DNA of 64,000 nucleotides, taken from contig NZ_JACJPL010000013.1 in assembly GCF_014696065.1 (NCBI RefSeq), positions 62,001-126,000 of the forward strand. The letters run 5' to 3'. Under the pieces are notes generated by a model. That model was not told the origin of the DNA. It was given only the letters and a program-made list of their open reading frames with translations, and did no database searches. Positions within the stretch are counted from its first letter, which is position 1, and each line of letters opens with the position of its first letter. This stretch comes from Leptolyngbya sp. FACHB-261 (lineage in GTDB: Bacteria; Cyanobacteriota; Cyanobacteriia; FACHB-261). Made by a program: the position numbers and the translations under genes. Below, piece after piece: positions 16,681-25,368 of this stretch.

Positions 16681-16911
16681 GTGCCGGCTGCAATCTGTAG
16701 TATTGGCAGCAGCCGGTTTGATATTTCTCAGCTGACCGGTGCAATTTCTCAACTTCCTGCTCGCACTTTGCAAGTGAAGCTGATATTTAGCAACGGCACT
16801 ACTAGCCAGTGGGGGTTAGGTCACGAAACCGTGCAAGCCCTGGAGAATTTAATCACCCTACGTCACACCCGGCGGCGTCCCACAACCCGTTTCAACGCCT
16901 TAGCCCTTTAA
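16681..16911 (+). CDS. Possible small protein or gene remnant
   Basis: A 76-codon frame with GTG start and no clear ribosome site. ISQLPARTLQVKLIFSNGTT and GLGHETVQALENLI look like genuine strand-helix protein sequence, so this may be the end of a decayed gene; the ATG at 16663 in another frame gives a short hydrophobic peptide before a stop. The frame overlaps the end of FruA by four bases in convergent orientation. Not recognised. Confidence 0.25.
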   Translation: MPAAICSIGSSRFDISQLTGAISQLPARTLQVKLIFSNGTTSQWGLGHETVQALENLITLRHTRRRPTTRFNALAL

Positions 16912-18716
16912 ACGGGCTGATGCTTCGCCGCTTTCGGTTGCCAACGCTTGAGTTGGGTCATCGTGAGACCTGTTACCAGGGTGCCTATTGCGATTGCGAC
17001 CACATAGAGCCCACCTTGACTTACAGCATTCGGAATTGCCAACACGAAAATGCCGCCATGAGGGGCACGCAAGCTACAACCGAACAACATCGACAGCCCC
17101 CCAGCGACTGCCGAACCAGCAACGCAAGCAGGTAACACCCGAATTGGGTCTTTGGCCGCGAAGGGAATAGCGCCCTCAGTAATAAAGGAAATCCCCAGCA
17201 CGGTTGCGACTCTACCCGCTTCTCGTTCTTCTTGCGTAAATTGGCGTTTTGCCATCAGGGTTGCCAGGGCCATTCCCAAGGGAGGCGTCATACCCGCTGC
17301 CATCACCGCTGCCATCGGCTGAGTAACGTTACTGGCAAGGAGTCCCACGGCGAAGGTATAAGCCGCTTTGTTAACCGGACCTCCCATATCTACCGCCATC
17401 ATGCCGCCCAGAATCAAGCCCAGAATAACGGCGTTGGTTTGCCCCATGCTCTGCAAAAAGGCCGTCATACCATCCAGAATGGCTTTGACGGGTGCGCCAA
17501 ACACGTAAACCAACAGCAGCCCAACCGCTAAGGTTGAGAGCAGGGGAATGATCAAGACCGGCTTCAGTCCTTCAAAGTTGGCTGGCACGTTGACTTTATC
17601 GCGCACAAATAGAGCAATATAGCCCGCCAGAAAGCCAGCCACGATACCGCCCAGAAAACCCATGCCTAGATTGGACGCCAGCATGCCGCCAATCAGACCG
17701 GGTGCTAAACCAGGACGGTCAGCAATGGAAAAAGCAATGAAACCAGACAGAACCGGCACAATCAAGGCAAAGGCAGACTTGCCCCCAATCTGAAGCAGAG
17801 CATCACCAAAGCTGCCAGGTTCAGGCTTCAGGCCAAAGACAAAAGATAGGGCAATAATTAAGCCCCCGGCAACAATCACAGGCAGCATGTAGGAAACTCC
17901 GGTCAGGAGATGCTTGTAGGGACTGGAGCGCTTTGCTGACTGTTCTGTTTTTACCTGCTGGACCGACTGTAAATAGCCTCCCTGCCCGTTGGTGCTTTGC
18001 GCTTCTGGAGCTGGCATGGTCAGAGCTGAGTCGATTACCGCTTTTCCAGATTTCAAGGCTTGCTTGGTGGAGGTTTGATAGAGCCGCTTGCCACCAAAGC
18101 GAGATAAGTCTACGTGGGTATCAGCAGCGATAACCACAGCATCGGCCTGAGCAATTTCTTCGGCAGTTAGCTGATTTTTGGCCCCCACCGAACCTTGCGT
18201 TTCTACTTTAATCTCGTGGCCGAGTTCAACCGCCGCTTTGCGTAATGCCTCCGCTGCCATAAAGGTATGAGCAATACCAGTGGGACAGGAGGTGATGCCC
18301 ACCAAGTGTTTGACTGTGCTAGTAGGGGCCGCTGACGGAACAGGGATTGGCGGATCTTCAGGCGTGGGAACGAGGGGTTCGCTGTCTTCTTGCCTCTCCT
18401 GATCAGCCTCAGCAATCGCCTCTTCAATCACGGCTTTGGTGTTACGAATTGCCTGACTGGTTGAGGTTGCATAGACTGGTTTACCAGAGAACCGGGACGC
18501 ATCTACATGGATATCCGCGCCAATAATCGCCAGATCGGCCTCTGCGATATCTGCCGCTGAAAGCGGCGTTTTGACACCTTCTGATCCTTGGGTTTCTACC
18601 TTGATGTCATAGCCCATCACTTGAGCCGTTTTTCTAAGGGCTTCGGCTGCCATGAACGTATGGGCAATGCCAGTAGGGCAAGCCGTAACTGCCACAATTT
18701 TTTTAATAGAGTTCAT
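16908..18716 (-). CDS. fruA: PTS fructose-specific EIIBBC component FruA
   Basis: 602 residues. Two tandem IIB domains come first, each with the phosphocysteine loop ACPTGIAHTFMAAEAL: C13 in the first and C144 in the second (TSCPTGIAHTF). A Glu/Pro-rich linker (about 103-130) lies between them. A IIC membrane domain (about 270-595) follows with helices such as LLTGVSYMLPVIVAGGLIIA and the substrate-site region GGPVNKAAYTFAVG and ISFITEGAIPFAAKDP. This is the IIB'BC order of E. coli FruA. It transports fructose and phosphorylates it to fructose 1-phosphate. It is the last gene of a three-gene minus-strand operon; a weak hairpin AGCCC/GGGCT overlaps the stop. Confidence 0.92.
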   Translation of the reverse strand: MNSIKKIVAVTACPTGIAHTFMAAEALRKTAQVMGYDIKVETQGSEGVKTPLSAADIAEADLAIIGADIHVDASRFSGKPVYATSTSQAIRNTKAVIEEAIAEADQERQEDSEPLVPTPEDPPIPVPSAAPTSTVKHLVGITSCPTGIAHTFMAAEALRKAAVELGHEIKVETQGSVGAKNQLTAEEIAQADAVVIAADTHVDLSRFGGKRLYQTSTKQALKSGKAVIDSALTMPAPEAQSTNGQGGYLQSVQQVKTEQSAKRSSPYKHLLTGVSYMLPVIVAGGLIIALSFVFGLKPEPGSFGDALLQIGGKSAFALIVPVLSGFIAFSIADRPGLAPGLIGGMLASNLGMGFLGGIVAGFLAGYIALFVRDKVNVPANFEGLKPVLIIPLLSTLAVGLLLVYVFGAPVKAILDGMTAFLQSMGQTNAVILGLILGGMMAVDMGGPVNKAAYTFAVGLLASNVTQPMAAVMAAGMTPPLGMALATLMAKRQFTQEEREAGRVATVLGISFITEGAIPFAAKDPIRVLPACVAGSAVAGGLSMLFGCSLRAPHGGIFVLAIPNAVSQGGLYVVAIAIGTLVTGLTMTQLKRWQPKAAKHQPV

Positions 18717-18820
18717 GATGGTTGTCAGTAATTGTCAATTTGATTCGGTTGTAGAGTTAAGGTTTTTTCTGTTGGTCAGCGAGAGCATCAAAGCAGTGCC
18801 AAAAAGGTCAGAGAATAGCG

Positions 18821-19759
18821 CTACAGCGTTTTCACGCTGACCTTATTCATAAAAGACTCAATGGTTTCTCTGGGAGGTAATCGAGGTCCGACTTGGCTCA
18901 ACGCGCCCATCGAAAAAGCAGTTGCCAGCCGCGCGCAATCTGCAAGAGCCAACCCCCGAAGCTTGCCGGTGACCAAGCCCGAAACCATCGCATCGCCTGC
19001 GCCCACCGTGCTGACCACTTCGATTTGGGGAGGACGAGCCACCACGGCTTCAGTTGCTTCCGCAAAAATCGCCCCTCTCGCCCCCATCGACACGACAACG
19101 CACTGGATGCCTTTGGCCAAAAGGTCTTGAGCAGCTTGGGCAATCGCCTCCTCGGTCTCTAATGCCTTGCCAAATAACTCTTGCAACTCATCAAGGTTGG
19201 GTTTGATCGCATAGGGTGCAAACGGAATGGCTTGGCGAAAACTTTCACCACTGGCATCTAGAACCACAGTTTTGCCTTGCGCTTTCAGTCGAGCTACAAG
19301 CTCCCCATAAATGCTAGTAGGCAGCCCAGCCGGGATACTGCCAGATAGCACAAACCAATCATGATCAGCTACCAACTCATCAATGATTTGTTGCAGCATA
19401 GCCACGTCATTGACGCTCGCAGCTTGCCCCGGGAAGTTAATATCTGTAACTTGATTTTGTGCGGCATCAATGATTTTGACATTGACCCGAGTTTTGCCAG
19501 GGATGGCAATAAATCGGTTTTGGATACCTTTTTGAGCGAAGAAGCTTTGGAACAGTTCTGCGTTGTCCTTGCCCAGGAAACCCGAGACCGTGACTGAGAA
19601 CTCAAAACCTGTCAAAAATGAGGCGACATTTACACCTTTACCGCCGGGATCGGCCTGTTCCCATTCCACCCGATTGACTTCGCCAGCTCTGAAATTGGCA
19701 ATCGAAGCCGTCTGATCAATAGCTGGGTTTAGGGTAATTGTGGCAATTTTGGGACTCAT
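18821..19759 (-). CDS. fruK: 1-Phosphofructokinase FruK
   Basis: 312 residues of the PfkB/ribokinase family. The first PfkB signature region is GGKGVNVASFL (about 39-49). The C-terminal active-site signature VSTVGAGDAMVSGLVTG (about 244-260) includes the catalytic base in GAGD. The start TITLNPAIDQT is typical of FruK/LacC. It converts fructose 1-phosphate, the FruA product, to fructose 1,6-bisphosphate with ATP. It lies 82 bases downstream of the EIIA-HPr-EI gene and 104 bases upstream of fruA on the same strand, so the three are one operon. Confidence 0.92.
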   Translation of the reverse strand: MSPKIATITLNPAIDQTASIANFRAGEVNRVEWEQADPGGKGVNVASFLTGFEFSVTVSGFLGKDNAELFQSFFAQKGIQNRFIAIPGKTRVNVKIIDAAQNQVTDINFPGQAASVNDVAMLQQIIDELVADHDWFVLSGSIPAGLPTSIYGELVARLKAQGKTVVLDASGESFRQAIPFAPYAIKPNLDELQELFGKALETEEAIAQAAQDLLAKGIQCVVVSMGARGAIFAEATEAVVARPPQIEVVSTVGAGDAMVSGLVTGKLRGLALADCARLATAFSMGALSQVGPRLPPRETIESFMNKVSVKTL

Positions 19760-19841
19760 GATTCTCTTCTTTTAATGCGAGATCGCGACGCCGTTGCTTC
19801 AGCAAAGCGATGCTGTGCAGAACACATCTCGCAGGATTGGC

Positions 19842-22310
19842 CTACAGGGCACGAACTTCCTGCGCATTGCGACATTGCAAAGCGCGTTTCGCTAATACTT
19901 GCGTTTGCCCAAGGGAGAGGCTGCGTAGTTTCGCCTTAACCGCCGCCACGCTAGGAATGCTGATGCTTAACTCGCTGACGCCGAGCCCTGCCAAGATAGC
20001 TGCCCCTTTAGGATCACCGGCAATGCCGCCGCAGACACCAACCCACTTACCGGCCCCATTTGCAGCTCGAACCGTTTGATCAATTAGCCGTAGAATCGCC
20101 GGATGCAGGCCATCAGCCTGTTTAGCTAAGGCGGGATGGCCCCGATCCATGGCCAGAGTGTACTGAGTCAAATCGTTAGTGCCAACTGAGAAGAAATCGA
20201 CTTCTTGAGCAAACTCAGGCGCCATCAACACCGCAGAAGGCACTTCGATCATCATGCCGATTTCTATAGGCTCCGCGCCAATTTCTAAACGAACTTCCTC
20301 AGCAATTGTCTTGGCAGCCTGTAAATCTTCAAGCGTAGCGATCATCGGGAACATGATCTTGACCGAACCAGTGTGAGCAACTCGAAAAATCGCGCGCAGT
20401 TGAGGCTTAAACAAGTCTGGACGTTGCAAGCAAAGCCGAATGCCTCGGATTCCCAAAAAAGGATTTTCTTCTGCTGGCAAATTAAGATAGGGAACCGCTT
20501 TATCGCCACCGATATCTAGGGTTCGGATAATTAGAGGCAAGCCGTTGAGGGCTTGGGTCATCTGGCTGTAGGCCGCGAACTGCTCCTCCTCCGAGGGCGG
20601 CTCCGAGCGATTCAGGAACAGAAACTCGGTTCTCAACAGCCCGATCCCCTCTGCCCCCGCATTCACGGCTTGTTCTGCTTCAGCAGCTGCGCCAATGTTG
20701 GCAACCACCTCTACCCGATGCCCGTCGGTCATCAGCGCAGGTTGGTAGCACGCCAACTTTTCTGCTTCCCGAATAGCCTGCAAATCCTGCTGCGCCGTTT
20801 TGGCAGTCTCTAGATCAGCCTGCGAGGGATGGGGATAGAGCCCTCCACTTTCGCCGTCGAGGATACAGGCGGTCCCATCAGCCAAGTTGAGGATCGCAGG
20901 ACCTGCACCAACAATGGCTGGGATATCCAAGGAGCGGGCAATAATTGCGCTATGCGAGGTGGGGCCACCGTAGGCTGTGCAAAAGCCCAAGGTCAACTGC
21001 GGATTTAGACTCGCTGTGTCCGATGGTGTCAAATCCTCCGCAATCAGAATCACGGGGTATTCGGGTAAGGTCAGCTCATCTTCCACCTTGTCTGCTAGCA
21101 GCCGCAGCACGCGCCGCCCCACGTCGCGCAGATCGGTTGCCCGGCCGGCTAATAAAGGATCTTTAAGCTGTTCTAGGGTTTGAGCCCGTTGTTCGTAGGC
21201 CTGCTGCCAAGCCCAAGCAGCACTGCGATGGTCCTGCAACTGCGCCCTTGCCCCTGCCACCAGTTCTGGATCATCCAAAAATTCCTGATGCGCCAGAAAA
21301 ATTGAGGCTTTGCCCGTACCAGAACGCGCCTTCACATCCTCGTAGAGTTCGCGCAACTGTGCTTTGGCCGTTTCTACCGCCTGACGTAGGCGAGTTTCCT
21401 CGGCTGCTGGGTCTTTGGCCACAGCCTCAAACACAACCTTGCCCCGCTTAAGTTGAAAGACCGGTCCAATTGCCAAGCCCGGTGAAGCTGCAATGCCCGG
21501 TATTGCTGCGGATTCAAACTCCAGCCTTCGTCCTAAGCTGACAGCTGAAATCTCCTCCGCTTCATCACCCAAACCTGATTCGACTTCACGTTTCAGAGTT
21601 TGCAGCGCTTGATCGGCATCGGCTCCCTGCGCCATCAGGCGAATCGTTTGACCGCCTTCAACACCCAGTTTCAGCAGCGAGACCAAGCTTTTCGCATTCG
21701 CTGTCTGGTTTCGGTAACGCACTCGAATCTCTGACTCAAACTCCTTAGCCAGATTGATTAAAACCGTGGCTGGGCGAGCATGCAAACCTGTATTGCCCTG
21801 AATCGCTACATCTACAAACTTGGCAAAGTCAGACTCAGTATTTTCTAAGTTCGCTAAAGCTTTGCCGTTATTGTCATTACTGGTTGGGTTAACCAGGCAG
21901 TTGATAATATCGTCTGGGTTGGTAGTTCTAGACAAACGTTGAACGGTTGCCTCATCATCCAAAATATGGGTGAGATTAGAGAGAATTTCGATATGCTCAT
22001 CTGACTTAGCGGCAATGCCGACGACTAGATGAACCCGCTCTCCAGGATTCCACTCTACCCCAGCCGGAATTTGCACCACTGAGATACCAGTTTGCGCGAT
22101 TAAATTCCGGTCTTTGGGTAAGCCATGAGGAATGGCAATCCCGTTGCCCAAATAGGTATGAGCAACCTTTTCCCTTTCCATCATGCTAGTGATGTATTCC
22201 GTCTTCATGTTGCCGTTTTCAACTAGCAGGGTACCGGCCTGACGTATAGCATCAGCTTTGTTGACTGCCTCTGCCTTAAGCTTGATATTGCCCTTGTTCA
22301 GATTCATCAT
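19842..22310 (-). CDS. fruB: EIIA-HPr-EI multiphosphoryl transfer protein (fructose PTS)
   Basis: 822 residues fusing three PTS parts. EIIA-Fru (1-145) has phospho-His H62 in AIPHGLPKD. HPr (about 165-250) has H177 in NTGLHARPAT and the region NAKSLVSLLKLGV. Enzyme I (about 268-822) has phospho-His H453 in GGPTSHSAIIAR, PEP-binding segments LLRTEFLFLNR and FFSVGTNDLTQY, and the catalytic Cys in VGVCGGIAGD. Such IIA-HPr-EI fusions are known as FruB/FPr-type multiphosphoryl transfer proteins. With FruA it gives a complete PEP-to-fructose phosphate chain from a single operon. It is the first gene of the operon and diverges from PEP synthase. Confidence 0.92.
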   Translation of the reverse strand: MMNLNKGNIKLKAEAVNKADAIRQAGTLLVENGNMKTEYITSMMEREKVAHTYLGNGIAIPHGLPKDRNLIAQTGISVVQIPAGVEWNPGERVHLVVGIAAKSDEHIEILSNLTHILDDEATVQRLSRTTNPDDIINCLVNPTSNDNNGKALANLENTESDFAKFVDVAIQGNTGLHARPATVLINLAKEFESEIRVRYRNQTANAKSLVSLLKLGVEGGQTIRLMAQGADADQALQTLKREVESGLGDEAEEISAVSLGRRLEFESAAIPGIAASPGLAIGPVFQLKRGKVVFEAVAKDPAAEETRLRQAVETAKAQLRELYEDVKARSGTGKASIFLAHQEFLDDPELVAGARAQLQDHRSAAWAWQQAYEQRAQTLEQLKDPLLAGRATDLRDVGRRVLRLLADKVEDELTLPEYPVILIAEDLTPSDTASLNPQLTLGFCTAYGGPTSHSAIIARSLDIPAIVGAGPAILNLADGTACILDGESGGLYPHPSQADLETAKTAQQDLQAIREAEKLACYQPALMTDGHRVEVVANIGAAAEAEQAVNAGAEGIGLLRTEFLFLNRSEPPSEEEQFAAYSQMTQALNGLPLIIRTLDIGGDKAVPYLNLPAEENPFLGIRGIRLCLQRPDLFKPQLRAIFRVAHTGSVKIMFPMIATLEDLQAAKTIAEEVRLEIGAEPIEIGMMIEVPSAVLMAPEFAQEVDFFSVGTNDLTQYTLAMDRGHPALAKQADGLHPAILRLIDQTVRAANGAGKWVGVCGGIAGDPKGAAILAGLGVSELSISIPSVAAVKAKLRSLSLGQTQVLAKRALQCRNAQEVRAL

Positions 22311-22806
22311 GTCATTTCAAAACTAATTACGAACGTCAAAACCCGCCTTCGCAATCCTGCAAAAGCTTTGCAAAGGCTGAAGTCTGCTTCTAGCCTGGTC
22401 TGGCAAGTAAAAGGCCAGATCTCGAGAGAAAGAGGACTTTAATTCTAGGGGATCGAGAAAGGATGGAATTGGTATATAAATTCATGGTAGGAGCTAAAGA
22501 TTGAATTTTTTAGCTCGTTTAATCTTTTGTAAGATCAGCAAAGATCAAATAACGGCGAGCCAGTTGATAGACTAGGGCAAAGCTTAAGAAGTCTTAATAC
22601 ATGCCAGCCTAGGAGGTGAGTTAGACTCGCTGATCTAAGGCTTGTATGCGTTGATAGTTTTTTTGAATAACTTCTGAGCACTCTGTTTGCGAGACAAAAT
22701 CTCGCAAGCCAGTTTAAAGAAGTTCGGTTTTGGAGCTTGTCTTCATCTTTGTTGTCGCATCTCAAATAATGCGAGCCATTGAATCATACTAACAGGAGAA
22801 AGTGAG
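22311..22806. promoter_or_regulatory. Divergent promoter region between the fructose PTS operon and PEP synthase
   Basis: About 500 bases separating oppositely transcribed operons. Structures seen: TGCAAA-AGC-TTTGCA (22358-22372), a LacI/GalR-like half-site pair; TTGCGAGA-CAAAA-TCTCGCAA (22687-22707), a perfect 8-bp hairpin; and TCGCAT-N8-ATGCGA (22755-22774), close to the ppsA start. Any could be an operator or leader hairpin. A ribosome site (AGGAGA) precedes the ppsA ATG. No regulator gene of the LacI, DeoR or Cra type lies in the window, so the controlling protein is unknown. Confidence 0.5.
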
Positions 22807-25332
22807 ATGTTTACTTCCAAAAAACTAGACATTCCTCTTTTAAATCAAGAACTTAAAGAGAAAGCGCTGGTGCTCTGGTTTGAGCAAGTAGGCATCGTCG
22901 ATGTGCCCTTAGTGGGAGGTAAAAATGCATCGCTGGGAGAGATGATTCGGCAGCTCTCCCCCCAAGGTGTAAACGTTCCCACGGGCTTTGCAACCACTTC
23001 TCACGCGTTCCGTTACTTCATAGAATCAGCAGGCCTAAAAGCGCGTTTGCAGCGCTTATTGGCAGAGCTAGACGTTGAAAATGTCAACAACTTACGAGAA
23101 CGGGGGCGACAAGCGCGAACCTTAATTCTGGACACACCTTTTCCAGCCGATTTAGAAGAGGCCATCCTTAACGCCTATGTGCAGTTGTCCCAACGTTATG
23201 GAGTCAACGTAGACCTGTGCGACCGCTTAGTCGGGGACGAATTGCAAGCCTGTATAAGCCGACACAGTGGTGTCGATGTAGCTGTTCGCTCCAGTGCAAC
23301 AGCAGAAGACCTGCCCGATGCCAGCTTTGCCGGACAACAGGAAAGCTACCTCAATATAAACGGCATCAATAGCGTGTTGGAAGCTTGCCACATGTGCTTT
23401 GCTTCCCTATTTACCGATCGGGCTATTTCTTATCGCACGATCAAAGGCTTCGATCATTTCGAGATTGCGCTTTCGGTCGGGGTACAGAAAATGGTGCGCT
23501 CTGACCTAGCCTCCTCTGGCGTGATGTTCTCGATCGATACCGAAACTGGGTTCAAAAACGCGGCTCTGGTGACTGCAGCCTATGGCTTGGGTGAAAATGT
23601 CGTGCAAGGAGTGGTGAACCCTGACGAGTATATTGTCTTCAAACCCACGCTCAAGCAAGGCTTTCGTCCCATCCTAGAAAAGCGACTGGGCAGCAAAAAA
23701 ATCAAAATGACCTATGACATCGGTGGCAGCAAGCCGACGTCAAACGTTCTAGTTTCTAAAGCAGAGCAGGCCCGATATGCCCTCAACGATGATGAAATTC
23801 TCAAGCTTGCGGAATGGACCTGCATCATTGAGGATCATTATTCCAGAGTTCGAGAAGCTTATAGCCCAATGGACATCGAGTGGGCAAAAGATGGGGCAAC
23901 TGGCGAATTGTTTATTGTGCAAGCTCGGCCTGAGACTATCCATTCTCAGAAGACCAACAACATTCTCAAGACTTATAGACTCACAGGCACGAAACACTCT
24001 CAACCGCTGCTCACCGGTCGGGCAGTGGGCGAAATGATTGGTCAGGGTAGAGTCCGAACCATTGTCGATGTTCGTAAGTTGGATGAGTTTCAAGAGGGAG
24101 AAGTGCTGGTAACGACTCGCACTGACCCTGATTGGGAACCGATTATGAAGAGAGCGAGTGCCGTGATCACCAACCAGGGTGGACGCACCTGCCACGCTGC
24201 GATTATTGCCCGAGAATTAGGCATTCCTGCCCTAGTGGGTTGTGACAATGCGACCGATATTTTGAGAGATGATCAGGAGGTTACTGTCTCCTGCGCTGAA
24301 GGGGAAGAAGGGTATGTTTACGACGGTCTATTGACGTTTGAGATCGAGGAACTTGAATTAGGCAATTTGCCCCGCACCCGCACCCAGGTATTAATGAATG
24401 TTGGCAATCCCCAGGAGGCATTTAGGTTGTCGCTGCTGCCGAATGATGGTGTCGGCTTAGCGCGAACCGAGTTTATTATTGCCAACCACATCAAAGTTCA
24501 CCCCTTAGCATTACTGCATTTTGACACTCTTAAGGACAAAGCAGCGAAGTGGGAAATCAGCCAGTTGACCGCTCAGTACGAGGATTTACCCACCTACTTT
24601 GTTGATAAGTTAGCGTCAGGAATTGGCATCTTAGCGGCTGCGTTCTATCCAAAGCCAGTCATCGTTCGCATGTCAGATCTCAAGAGCAACGAATACGCTA
24701 ACCTGCTGGGGGGAAGAGAGTTTGAGCCAGAAGAAGAAAATCCGATGATCGGCTGGCGGGGAGCCTCCCGCTACTACGACCCCAAATATCGAGATGCCTT
24801 TGGCCTGGAGTGCAAAGCCTTCAAACGAGTTCGGGAGGAGATGGGTTTAACTAATGTGATTCCCATGATTCCCTTCTGCCGCACACCTGCTGAAGGACGC
24901 AAAGTCTTAGCAGAAATGGCAAAACACGGACTAGTACAGGGCGAGAACGGCTTGCAAGTCTACGTCATGTGCGAATTACCCAGCAACGTTGAGTTGGCCG
25001 ACCGCTTTAGCGAAATATTTGATGGCTTCTCGATTGGCTCCAATGATCTGACCCAATTAACCCTGGGCCTCGATCGGGACTCTGCCCTGGTTTCTCATCT
25101 ATTTGATGAACGTGACGAAGCGGTAAAACGCAAGCTACAGCGAGTGATTGCCTGTGCAAAACAGTTCAATCGCAAGATTGGAATCTGTGGTCAGGCTCCC
25201 AGTGACTATCCTGAATTTGCAGGATTTTTAGTCGAGCAAGGTATCGATTCAATTAGTCTGAATCCCGATTCAGTCTTGAAGGCCCGACTCGCAATTGCCA
25301 AGACCGAAGCAGCTCTCGACCAGTCTTCTTGA
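22807..25332 (+). CDS. ppsA: Phosphoenolpyruvate synthase
   Basis: 841 residues. The N-terminal ATP-grasp domain has VGGKNASLGEMIRQL (about 36-50) and RSSATAEDLPDASFAGQQES (about 161-180). The swivelling phosphohistidine domain has NQGGRTCHAAIIARELG (phospho-His in TCHAA). The C-terminal PEP/pyruvate domain has GSNDLTQLTLGLDRD and the catalytic Cys in GICGQAPSD. It converts pyruvate and ATP to PEP, AMP and phosphate. Its position opposite the PTS operon suggests that it regenerates the PEP spent on fructose uptake. A 36-base gap separates it from the convergent kinase gene. All key motifs are intact. Confidence 0.92.
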   Translation: MFTSKKLDIPLLNQELKEKALVLWFEQVGIVDVPLVGGKNASLGEMIRQLSPQGVNVPTGFATTSHAFRYFIESAGLKARLQRLLAELDVENVNNLRERGRQARTLILDTPFPADLEEAILNAYVQLSQRYGVNVDLCDRLVGDELQACISRHSGVDVAVRSSATAEDLPDASFAGQQESYLNINGINSVLEACHMCFASLFTDRAISYRTIKGFDHFEIALSVGVQKMVRSDLASSGVMFSIDTETGFKNAALVTAAYGLGENVVQGVVNPDEYIVFKPTLKQGFRPILEKRLGSKKIKMTYDIGGSKPTSNVLVSKAEQARYALNDDEILKLAEWTCIIEDHYSRVREAYSPMDIEWAKDGATGELFIVQARPETIHSQKTNNILKTYRLTGTKHSQPLLTGRAVGEMIGQGRVRTIVDVRKLDEFQEGEVLVTTRTDPDWEPIMKRASAVITNQGGRTCHAAIIARELGIPALVGCDNATDILRDDQEVTVSCAEGEEGYVYDGLLTFEIEELELGNLPRTRTQVLMNVGNPQEAFRLSLLPNDGVGLARTEFIIANHIKVHPLALLHFDTLKDKAAKWEISQLTAQYEDLPTYFVDKLASGIGILAAAFYPKPVIVRMSDLKSNEYANLLGGREFEPEEENPMIGWRGASRYYDPKYRDAFGLECKAFKRVREEMGLTNVIPMIPFCRTPAEGRKVLAEMAKHGLVQGENGLQVYVMCELPSNVELADRFSEIFDGFSIGSNDLTQLTLGLDRDSALVSHLFDERDEAVKRKLQRVIACAKQFNRKIGICGQAPSDYPEFAGFLVEQGIDSISLNPDSVLKARLAIAKTEAALDQSS

Positions 25333-25368
25333 CACTAATTTTCTTCTGAGAGCACTGGATGCAAATCC

